A stretch of DNA of 64,000 nt from Bacteroidales bacterium. Its GTDB lineage: Bacteria; Bacteroidota; Bacteroidia; Bacteroidales; F082. The stretch covers positions 186,001 to 250,000 of the forward strand of contig JANJUV010000020.1 of the NCBI GenBank assembly GCA_024710405.1, written 5' to 3'. This document shows positions 55,067-62,962 of the stretch, piece after piece; the first letter of the stretch is position 1; each line of letters opens with the position of its first letter. The notes beneath the pieces were generated by a model. That model had not been told where the DNA came from and made no database searches. It saw only the letters and a program-made list of their open reading frames with translations. A program made the translations under genes and the position numbers.

Positions 55067-58000
55067 ATGGACAAAAAAAACCTGAATCAATCGATCTTGA
55101 AGATAGCAGTTATCATTTGTTTACTGCTGGCACCCGCTATGATTTTTGGCCAAACTCCTCCCGGCCCTGTTGGTGTAAACTGGGTTCTCGTTACCTTCAA
55201 TCAACCACCGACAACTTACACAGTAACTAAAGCCCCGCTTCGGTACAACAAACAAATGGCCTTGAGTTTTCATGCCGATGACGGAATTCTGGATGCATAC
55301 ACAGTCGCTTTCCCCTTCTTTACCGGCATACAGGTGGGCAACTCAAACTATCCCGGACTGTTCTATACCGATGGCTGTGGAAACGACATCTCCTTTAAAT
55401 TGAGTTCTTCAATCTTTTCATTCAACGGTATCAGCGGGCCGGATGTGCACGCTCCGGGCAATAATTTCAACGCGATAAGCTGGCCGCAACTAGATACCAT
55501 GTATCAGAACAACTGCGCCATTTTCAATCACGGAGTGAATTCCGAGAACTACTCTGACCCTGCCAGCATTCAGTATTCCATCAAAAGAAACGAAAGCTAT
55601 ATCCGCCGCAAACTGGTAGAAACAACCCCCGGAGGTGTCAAAACAAAACTATTTGTGAATCCCAACGGCAACATCAACTGGAGCCCTTACGCATTCAATC
55701 TTGGTTACATGGCCGCCCTAAACCAGGCCGGAGGTGGTATATTGGGCAACCTTGGCGGAAATGTAAATGCAATTGCCTGGAACCAGCCATACAACATCAT
55801 CCGACTGCAGGGCGAAAACACCAACGTTCCTAATCTGGTGGCACAGATGCAGAACCTGAGCATCAATGGTGCAAACTACTGGGCTACTGTGTTTACTCAT
55901 TCTATTGTGAACAACTATCCACTTGCCAAGTTTACTGCCGACTTCAATGCTGTTGCCGCAACCTATGGTAAGTTCGGGTCAGACAACCTATGGATGACTA
56001 CTGAAGAAGAAATCATAAACTACCTGACGGTTCGTGATGCCACTACATTAAATACGGGAATTGCCGGCAATAACCTGATCATCATGTTCGAAGGGGCGAT
56101 CCCAAGTGATATGCGTTTCCATGCACTGAGTCTGGTCGTCAACGCCGATGCCACTATCACCAATATTCAGGTGAATGGAGGAACAAACAATACCTTTACA
56201 GGTGTTGGACTGAATCAGGCGCTGATCAATCTCGAATGGGAAGGCACCTACATTCATCCCTTTGAAGTATTGGCCGATTCATTTGTTACTATTGCCGAAC
56301 AAACACAGGCACAGTTTGACTGCTGGATCGCCATGGACTACGTAATGATGGTTCCGCCCGGACCCGAAAGAAGCGAGTTGAAGCTCAGGCTGTGTGGCAT
56401 TCCAAACGTGCAATATGAAGATGGTTTCTGCGATGAGTGCGAGTTCACCCTTGGGCCCGATACTACCATCTGCCAGGGTTATTGCGTGACGCTATCAGCT
56501 CCTGCAGGCACTGGATATACATATCTTTGGAGCACCGGAAGTACCAGCCAGAGTATCACAGTTTGTCCCATGCAGGATACCACCTATTGGGTAGAACTCA
56601 CTACAGCCAACAACTGCGTTGCTTCTGATACCATTAATATATTCGTGCTGCCATCTCCGGTTTTTGATCTTGGCGAAGATATTGAAGCCTGTGCCGGTGA
56701 CACGGTAACCATCACCGGACCGGAGTTTGAAGAAGAATACATCTACATGTGGTATGTTGACGGAAACCTTCAGAACGAATCATCATATGTATTTGAATTT
56801 GTCGTACAAGATACTTCAGTTGTCTGGCTCGATATACTTACCCCTAATACCTGTGTGGCATCCGACACAGTTATGGTTAATGCATTGCCTTCACCACTTG
56901 TTCAGCTCGGCGGTGATATCAGCGAATGCCTCGGCGTTGAGCTAACTTTCACCTATACGCCCGAAGAAGATGATGTGATGCAATGGTTTCTCAACGGAGT
57001 GTTTACCGGCGTTAGTGATTCAACCTTCACCATTATTGTAACCGATACGGCTGAAATAGTGTTGTTTGTGACCAATCTTGACGGCTGCACAGCATCCGAC
57101 ACGGTTAATGTTTTTGCACTTGATACACCTCTGTTCGAATTTGAAGAAGATATTACGGGCTGTTTGGGTGACACACTAACACTTGTTTCCGGTTTTGATG
57201 ATTCCTATTACTTTCAGTGGTTTGTCAATGGCGAACAAACCGGTATCAACACACCTTATATAGATCTGTTTATAGAATCAGATGTCGAAATAAAGCTGGT
57301 GGTAACCTCTCAGCAAGGTTGTTCACATACGGATTCTACTCTGATTACCGCTGTCGCTTCTCCTCAGATTACCGTTAGTCCGCAACAGTCAGTTGTTTGT
57401 CCTGAATTTCCAGTGAATCTCAGCGCAACAGTTTCAGGTGCTACGGCATTTAGCTGGTGGGACGGAATGACACAGTTGAATCGAGTCGTTGTTCCTCAGG
57501 TGGCGGATACAGTATATCATTACTGGGCTGTTGCGGTCAATGAGTTCGGCTGCGTGGCCATCGACACAGCCCGCGTTGTAACAAACAAAAAACCATCTGT
57601 TGCCATTGAAGTGTTGCAGGGATCAACAGTTCAGTGTGCCGGTGACACCATTACCCTGATGGCCATGAACACAGGAAATATGTTCTTTCAAACCATTGTC
57701 TGGAACCATACCGATACACTTGATGCCGGAAATGGATTGATCCGCAGCTTCACACCCATGCAAAGCCAATGGCTTGTTGTTGAGGTGTTTTCTACTCAGG
57801 GTTGCCGCGATGCCGACAGTATTTATCTAACCACTAAGCCATCACCAAATGTTTCTATAACAGCTTCTTCTACTGAAGTTTGTCAGGGGAGTCCGGTATT
57901 ATTGCAGGCCAGTGGTGCGCCTTCATTTGTCTGGTCAACCGGCCAGACAGCAACTTCTGTTACTGTGAAACCAATGGAAAACACAGTTTACTGGGTTGAG

Positions 58001-58792
58001 GGAACCAACCAACAAGGTTGCTCTGCATCCGATACGGTTACTATCACTACTTTACCTGTTGAACCTATTGTTTTGGGAGGCATATATCCTGTTTATTGCC
58101 TCAACGACCAGCCGACATTGATCAGCGCATCACCTTTTGGAGGCACACTCAGCGGCCCGGGACTGATGGGCAGCATGTTTAACCCCCAGCTTGCCGGCGA
58201 TGGTGTGCATTATATTTCTTATCATTATGAGAATGCCTTTGGCTGTGTGAGTCACGACTCTGTCAGGGTTACCGTGTTCGGCGGAAACACCCCCATTGAT
58301 CTGGGCACTCCGGCACTTATTTGTCCGCAGGAAGAACTGATACTTGATGCCGGAAGCGGTTTTCAGCAGTATTACTGGTCAACAGGCGACACAACCCAAA
58401 CAGTAACCATTTCGGGATCAGATTATATGCCGGGCACTTTCAGGGTTATTTCTGTTGTCGGTGTACTATCGGGCTGTACAGCAAGCGGATCGGTAAGTGT
58501 TGGCATACGCACCGATTGTTATACAGATAATCAGGAGATCGTAATACCAGAAGCAGTCATCATCCCCAATCCCAATCGGGGAGTGTTCTTGTATTATCCA
58601 GGTAATGAGCTTAATGACGTCGTTGTCCGCGTGTTTGATGTCAGGGGGCTACCTGTGCAGACTTTTATGCTCAATGCATGCAGCAACGATTCTCCTTGCA
58701 GCATCAACATTGGAGAACAGGCTGCTGGGCTGTATATAGTAACTGTCACAGCTCCGGGAGTACATCAGATGCACAAAATGATCGTCCGTTAG
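55067..58792 (+). CDS. T9SS type A cargo protein with NodB-like domain and Ig-like repeats
   Basis: This is a 1241-residue secreted protein with signal peptide LKIAVIICLLLAPAMIFGQ. Residues ~40-440 are the NodB-like domain with motif 1 intact (ALSFHADDGILD) and a His-bearing motif 2-like stretch (AIFNHGVNSE). From ~465 there are about eight Ig-like repeats of ~85 residues with the pattern 'LG.D...C.G..V.L......Y.W..G...........T..Y.V......GC...D.V.V' (for example FTLGPDTTICQGYCVTLSAP...WSTGSTSQSITV). The C-terminus IIPNPNRGVFLYYPG...VFDVRGLPVQ...AAGLYIVTVTAPG is a type A sorting domain. Third gene of the unit with the PorP/SprF gene. Confidence 0.9.
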   Translation: MDKKNLNQSILKIAVIICLLLAPAMIFGQTPPGPVGVNWVLVTFNQPPTTYTVTKAPLRYNKQMALSFHADDGILDAYTVAFPFFTGIQVGNSNYPGLFYTDGCGNDISFKLSSSIFSFNGISGPDVHAPGNNFNAISWPQLDTMYQNNCAIFNHGVNSENYSDPASIQYSIKRNESYIRRKLVETTPGGVKTKLFVNPNGNINWSPYAFNLGYMAALNQAGGGILGNLGGNVNAIAWNQPYNIIRLQGENTNVPNLVAQMQNLSINGANYWATVFTHSIVNNYPLAKFTADFNAVAATYGKFGSDNLWMTTEEEIINYLTVRDATTLNTGIAGNNLIIMFEGAIPSDMRFHALSLVVNADATITNIQVNGGTNNTFTGVGLNQALINLEWEGTYIHPFEVLADSFVTIAEQTQAQFDCWIAMDYVMMVPPGPERSELKLRLCGIPNVQYEDGFCDECEFTLGPDTTICQGYCVTLSAPAGTGYTYLWSTGSTSQSITVCPMQDTTYWVELTTANNCVASDTINIFVLPSPVFDLGEDIEACAGDTVTITGPEFEEEYIYMWYVDGNLQNESSYVFEFVVQDTSVVWLDILTPNTCVASDTVMVNALPSPLVQLGGDISECLGVELTFTYTPEEDDVMQWFLNGVFTGVSDSTFTIIVTDTAEIVLFVTNLDGCTASDTVNVFALDTPLFEFEEDITGCLGDTLTLVSGFDDSYYFQWFVNGEQTGINTPYIDLFIESDVEIKLVVTSQQGCSHTDSTLITAVASPQITVSPQQSVVCPEFPVNLSATVSGATAFSWWDGMTQLNRVVVPQVADTVYHYWAVAVNEFGCVAIDTARVVTNKKPSVAIEVLQGSTVQCAGDTITLMAMNTGNMFFQTIVWNHTDTLDAGNGLIRSFTPMQSQWLVVEVFSTQGCRDADSIYLTTKPSPNVSITASSTEVCQGSPVLLQASGAPSFVWSTGQTATSVTVKPMENTVYWVEGTNQQGCSASDTVTITTLPVEPIVLGGIYPVYCLNDQPTLISASPFGGTLSGPGLMGSMFNPQLAGDGVHYISYHYENAFGCVSHDSVRVTVFGGNTPIDLGTPALICPQEELILDAGSGFQQYYWSTGDTTQTVTISGSDYMPGTFRVISVVGVLSGCTASGSVSVGIRTDCYTDNQEIVIPEAVIIPNPNRGVFLYYPGNELNDVVVRVFDVRGLPVQTFMLNACSNDSPCSINIGEQAAGLYIVTVTAPGVHQMHKMIVR

Positions 58793-58864
58793 TGTTAACT
58801 TGGGTTACTCATCCTTCGCACAGCCTTTTTCGCTAACTTTGCCGGCTCAAAACAAAGTCATTAT

Positions 58865-59869
58865 ATGGCAAAAGTTATAGGTATGGGTAATGCCCTCGTT
58901 GACATTATGACCCCCATTGGAAACGATGTTCTGCTGGTGACCCTTGAACTGCCCAAGGGAAGCATGCAGCTTGTGGATACCGAGACATCCATGCGTGTGT
59001 CGGAGGCTACACAACATTTCAACCGCAGCATGGCTGCGGGAGGATCTGCTGCGAATACAATCCATGGACTTGCGAAAATGGGCATACAGACAGCTTTTAT
59101 CGGTTCGGTCGGTTCAGATTCCACTGGAGATTTCTTCATTCAGGAAATGATCAGTAACGGAGTAAAGCCGATCATGAATCAAAGCGAAACACCTTCGGGA
59201 ATAGCCATTGCCCTCGTGTCGCCCGATGGGGAACGCACCTTTGCCACCCACCTGGGTGCTGCCATCGAGCTTTCGCCCGACCATCTGGATCCAAAACTCT
59301 TCGAGGGCTATGATTATTTTTATGTGGAAGGATATCTGGTGCAAAATGAAGCCCTGCTCCACAAAGCACTTCAACTGGCTAAAAACGAGGGTCTTACTGT
59401 TGCTCTCGATCTGTCGAGCTACAACGTGGTGGCAGCTAAAAAGGAATTTCTGGAATCCATACTTGAACCGTTTGTAGATGTGGTTTTTGCCAACGAAGAA
59501 GAGGCGTTGGCGCTCACCGGTATGATTCCTGAGGAAGCCGTCGGGTTTCTGGCAAAAAAATGCCGTATAGCCATCGTAAAAACAGGAGAAAATGGATCAC
59601 TGGTGCAGTCGGGCGGGCAGTTGTTCACTGTTGGAGCCATTCCTTCCAATCCGGTTGATACAACGGGTGCAGGCGACCTGTATGCTTCAGGGTTTTTGTT
59701 TGGCCTGCTACATCAGAAACCACTCGACCAGTGCGCTGCTATTGGTTCACTGCTTGCAGGAAACGTGATCAGAATCATAGGAGCTAAGATGGACGAACAG
59801 CACTGGACATCGCTCAGGCAACAGATCGAAAGTCAATTTGGCCTCCGGGCTTATCCGTTTTCAGTCTAA
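58865..59869 (+). CDS. PfkB family kinase, probably adenosine kinase
   Basis: This 334-residue sugar/nucleoside kinase has the N-terminal IGMGNALVDIMTPI, the substrate Gly-Gly motif AAGGSAANTIHGLAKMG and the C-terminal anion-hole DTTGAGDLYASGFLFG with the catalytic Asp. VFANEEEALALTG is also typical. The overall pattern is closest to adenosine kinase/ribokinase-like proteins of Bacteroidota. A TAACTTTG box at 58834-58841 is a candidate -7 element. Confidence 0.9.
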   Translation: MAKVIGMGNALVDIMTPIGNDVLLVTLELPKGSMQLVDTETSMRVSEATQHFNRSMAAGGSAANTIHGLAKMGIQTAFIGSVGSDSTGDFFIQEMISNGVKPIMNQSETPSGIAIALVSPDGERTFATHLGAAIELSPDHLDPKLFEGYDYFYVEGYLVQNEALLHKALQLAKNEGLTVALDLSSYNVVAAKKEFLESILEPFVDVVFANEEEALALTGMIPEEAVGFLAKKCRIAIVKTGENGSLVQSGGQLFTVGAIPSNPVDTTGAGDLYASGFLFGLLHQKPLDQCAAIGSLLAGNVIRIIGAKMDEQHWTSLRQQIESQFGLRAYPFSV

Positions 59870-59884
59870 ATAAGCAGGCCACCT

Positions 59885-59914
59885 TTGTTAATTTCGCTTA
59901 ATTTCATACATTTG
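59885..59914 (+). promoter_or_regulatory. Promoter of the EF-G paralog (-33 TTG, -7 TACATTTG)
   Basis: TTG at 59885-59887 (within TTTG 59884-59887) and TACATTTG at 59907-59914 are separated by 19 bp. ATG 59960 follows 45 bases later. Confidence 0.7.
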
Positions 59915-59959
59915 CCACCCTGTTTTTGGGTATGAGTTATTAATTAACAGATATTTCAC

Positions 59960-62095
59960 ATGAAGATTTTTCAGACAAAAGAGATCAGAAACATCGCCCT
60001 CATCGGAGCGGCTAAATCGGGAAAAACCACCCTGGCAGAAGGGATGTTGTTCGAAGGAAAGGTGATCAACCGCAAAGGCTCCGTTGATGATAAAAATACG
60101 GTATCCGACTATCGTCAGATTGAAACCGACCGTCAGATTTCGGTACACGCCTCATTGCTGCACACCCTTTGGGAAGGTCATAAAATCAATATTCTCGATA
60201 CTCCGGGTTTCAGCGATTTCACGGGAGATATTCTTTCCTCTGTGTCGGTAGCTGATACAGCCATTTTCACCGTAAATGGTCAGGCCGGTGTTGAGGCTAC
60301 AACTGAGAATGCATGGCGTCAGGCCGAGAGAGCCGGTTGTCCGGTTGTGTTTGCTGTCAACCAACTCGACCACCACAATGCCAATTTTGATGAAGTAGTG
60401 CGTCAATTAAGAGATTATTATGGCGACAAGGTGACTGTTGCCCAGTATCCCATCAACAGCGGCGAAGGATTTGATACTGTTATTGACCTGGTTCTGATGA
60501 AGATGCTCAAGTTTCCAATGGGTGGTGGTGTGCCACAAATGCTCGACATCCCTGCTTCGGAGATGGACAAAGCTCAGGAACTTCACCAGCGTCTGATCGA
60601 GAATGCTGCAGAAGGCGATGAGTCGCTGATGGAAAAGTACTTTGAAAACGACACCCTTACCCTCGAAGAAACCCGTCAGGGTATCAGGTCGGGACTTGTT
60701 CAAAGAGGAATCTTCCCGGTGTTCTGCACCTCAGTGAAGCATGGAATAGGCATCAGCAGGCTGCTTGAGTTTGTCGTTCATTCCTGTCCATCACCGGACA
60801 TGTCAACCCCACGCAAAACTACTGCAGGAAAAGCATTTCATAGCGATTCTAAAGAACCTGCAGCCTTGTTTGTGTTCAAAATCGCCAACGAACAACACCT
60901 TGGCGAAGTTTCGCTCATCAGGGTCTATGGTGGCGAGATTTTTGAAGGACAGGATCTGATCAACCCACGTTCGGGCAACAAGGAACGTATTTCTCAACTT
61001 TTTGTTGTCAATGGAAAGAACCGCGAAAAAATCGACCGCCTGATAGCCGGTGATATTGCCGTTACGATCAAACTTAAGGATATACGTACAAACGATTCGT
61101 TGATGGATCTCAAAAACGGAGATGCCGGATTCGAACCGATTGTGTTCCCCGAACCGATATTTATCACAGCTGTAAAAGCCGTTAACTCCACCGATGACGA
61201 AAAACTTGGCAGCATCCTGCAAGACATGCATCGCACTGACCCAACCATCATCGCAGGCCTCTCGCGCGAACTCAGACAGCTGATACTACAGTGTCAGGGT
61301 GAATACCATATGAACACTATAAAATGGTATTTCGATAATATTTACAAACTCGATATAGAATTCTACGCCCCTAAGATTCCTTATCGAGAAACCATTACCA
61401 AATCAGCAAAAGCTGATTACAGACACAAGAAACAATCAGGTGGTTCGGGCCAGTTCGGTGAGGTTCACCTGATGGTGCAGCCCTTTGTTGAAGGCTACAA
61501 AGACCCCACCGATTTCCCGGTTCGTGGACGTGAAGAGCACAACCTGCCCTGGGGCGGAAAGCTGTTGTTCAACAACTGTATTGTTGGCGGCTCTATTGAC
61601 GCGCGTTTCATGCCGGCCATCCTCAAAGGGATCATGGAAAGGCTCGAAGAAGGTCCGCTCACCGGTTCCTATGCCCGCGACATCATTGTGTATGTTTATG
61701 ACGGAAAAATGCACCCGGTTGACTCAAATGAAATTTCGTTTAAACTGGCCGGACGACAAGCCTTCATTACTGCCTTCAAGAATGCCGGACCAAAGATTAT
61801 GGAACCCATCTACGACCTTGCCGTACGCATGCCCGAAGATATGATGGGCTCCGTCATGACCGACCTGCAGGGCCGCCGTGCCGTAATCATGGGAATGGAC
61901 AGCGACGGAAAATACCAGATCATCAGGGCACGTGTGCCACTGGCCGAAATGAACAAATACAGCACTTCGCTCAGCTCACTCACCTCCGGACGCGGCTCCT
62001 TCAGCATGAAGTTTGTGGAGTATGCCCAGGTACCGGGAGATGTTCAGACCCAACTCCTCAAAGAGTACGAAGAAAAACTCAAGGAAGAAGAATAG
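59960..62095 (+). CDS. Elongation factor G paralog (EF-G2-like) with altered GTPase motifs
   Basis: This is a 711-residue translation factor with the full EF-G domain set (G domain 1-270, domain II ~300-385, III-V to 711; domain IV contains SGGSGQFGEVHLMV). The GTPase motifs deviate. G1 is GAAKSGKT (16-23); the switch I end reads ETDRQISVHAS instead of E-x-x-R-G-I-T-I; G3 is DTPGFSDF with Phe84 in place of the catalytic His; G4 is NQLD (134-137) instead of NKxD. This is not the housekeeping EF-G. In Bacteroides an EF-G2 paralog is known to support translation without GTP hydrolysis; this protein may be of that kind. It stands alone between its own promoter and terminator. Confidence 0.9.
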   Translation: MKIFQTKEIRNIALIGAAKSGKTTLAEGMLFEGKVINRKGSVDDKNTVSDYRQIETDRQISVHASLLHTLWEGHKINILDTPGFSDFTGDILSSVSVADTAIFTVNGQAGVEATTENAWRQAERAGCPVVFAVNQLDHHNANFDEVVRQLRDYYGDKVTVAQYPINSGEGFDTVIDLVLMKMLKFPMGGGVPQMLDIPASEMDKAQELHQRLIENAAEGDESLMEKYFENDTLTLEETRQGIRSGLVQRGIFPVFCTSVKHGIGISRLLEFVVHSCPSPDMSTPRKTTAGKAFHSDSKEPAALFVFKIANEQHLGEVSLIRVYGGEIFEGQDLINPRSGNKERISQLFVVNGKNREKIDRLIAGDIAVTIKLKDIRTNDSLMDLKNGDAGFEPIVFPEPIFITAVKAVNSTDDEKLGSILQDMHRTDPTIIAGLSRELRQLILQCQGEYHMNTIKWYFDNIYKLDIEFYAPKIPYRETITKSAKADYRHKKQSGGSGQFGEVHLMVQPFVEGYKDPTDFPVRGREEHNLPWGGKLLFNNCIVGGSIDARFMPAILKGIMERLEEGPLTGSYARDIIVYVYDGKMHPVDSNEISFKLAGRQAFITAFKNAGPKIMEPIYDLAVRMPEDMMGSVMTDLQGRRAVIMGMDSDGKYQIIRARVPLAEMNKYSTSLSSLTSGRGSFSMKFVEYAQVPGDVQTQLLKEYEEKLKEEE

Positions 62096-62112
62096 CAACA
62101 CTATTCTACCTG

Positions 62113-62142
62113 AAAAACCGGCTGTCATCTGCCGGTTTTTTT
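62113..62142 (+). terminator. Terminator after the EF-G paralog gene
   Basis: AAAACCGGC and GCCGGTTTT form a perfect stem followed by a run of T. Confidence 0.85.
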
Positions 62143-62160
62143 GTTTTCGTGCACATGATG

Positions 62161-62190
62161 TTGCATAAAAAAAATTTCTTCGTACATTTG
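62161..62190 (+). promoter_or_regulatory. Promoter of tRNA-Ala (-33 TTG, -7 TACATTTG)
   Basis: TTG at 62161-62163 and TACATTTG at 62183-62190 are separated by 19 bp; the tRNA begins at 62201. Confidence 0.75.
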
Positions 62191-62200
62191 CGCCCTCGTT

Positions 62201-62274
62201 GGGGCATTAGCTCAGTTGGCTAGAGCGTTTGACTGGCAGTCAAAAGGTCATCGGTTCGACTCCGTTATGCTCCA
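62201..62274 (+). tRNA. tRNA-Ala (anticodon GGC)
   Basis: The acceptor GGGGCAT pairs with ATGCTCC and contains the G3-U70 wobble that identifies alanine tRNAs, with discriminator A. The anticodon loop CTGGCAG lies between TTTGA and TCAAA. The T arm is ATCGG-TTCGACT-CCGTT with one U-U mismatch. CCA is not encoded, unlike in tRNA-Asn. Confidence 0.95.
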
Positions 62275-62280
62275 CAAAAG

Positions 62281-62312
62281 AAAGCTGGTCCCGAAAAGGC
62301 CGGCTTTTTTTT
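62281..62312 (+). terminator. Terminator after tRNA-Ala
   Basis: AAAGCTGG and CCGGCTTT pair (one G-T) around a short loop and are followed by eight T. Confidence 0.75.
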
Positions 62313-62350
62313 ATTGGTATATTTTACTTGGTTTTACCAATGATACATTC

Positions 62351-62914
62351 ATGAAACGTCTGTTCATCGCTATTCCGCTTGTAGCTGGCTCCGAACTCAT
62401 GCAACTGTTGCAAAAACTGCAATCGGGTCTGCGCCATGACCGCATCAAATGGGTTAATCCAAGCCAGATACATCTGACGCTCAAGTTTTTGGGAGAGACT
62501 CCCGACAAAGATATACCGCTGATTATAAAGGCCATGGACGAAACTGCAAACGGTCGCCCATCCTTTCAGCTGATGTTCGACAAAGCGGGAATCTTCGGTA
62601 GCCGATATGCCCCAAGGGTAATCTGGATCGGGCAACAGCAGTCAAATGAATATGTTCTGTCCCTTGGCAATGACGTTCTTGAGGCTATGCACAAGCTTGG
62701 TTTTGAGCGCGACAGCCAGAATTTTGTGCCGCATCTCACTTTAGGACGTATTCAGGAGCTCAGGGACAAGCATGCTTTTCAGCAGCTGATGAACAACCTG
62801 CAGCCCGGTCCATATCTGCAATGTATTGTCCAGGAGTTCAAACTCTATGAAAGCAAACTCAGACCACAGGGCCCCATCCACACGCCGCTCCACACAACTT
62901 TTCTCAGGAGCTGA
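62351..62914 (+). CDS. thpR: RNA 2',3'-cyclic phosphodiesterase
   Basis: This is a 187-residue 2H phosphoesterase. The two HxTx motifs are HLTLKFLGETP (~43) and HLTLGRIQEL (~128). It opens 2',3'-cyclic phosphates on RNA ends and was once called 2'-5' RNA ligase (LigT). ATG 62351 (MKRLFIAIPL) is the family start; the open frame upstream runs through the tRNA gene and is ignored. Confidence 0.94.
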   Translation: MKRLFIAIPLVAGSELMQLLQKLQSGLRHDRIKWVNPSQIHLTLKFLGETPDKDIPLIIKAMDETANGRPSFQLMFDKAGIFGSRYAPRVIWIGQQQSNEYVLSLGNDVLEAMHKLGFERDSQNFVPHLTLGRIQELRDKHAFQQLMNNLQPGPYLQCIVQEFKLYESKLRPQGPIHTPLHTTFLRS

Positions 62915-62962
62915 CGCCTGTATTCGTTCACTTTCATATCTTAGCACACTAAAGCAACACTT

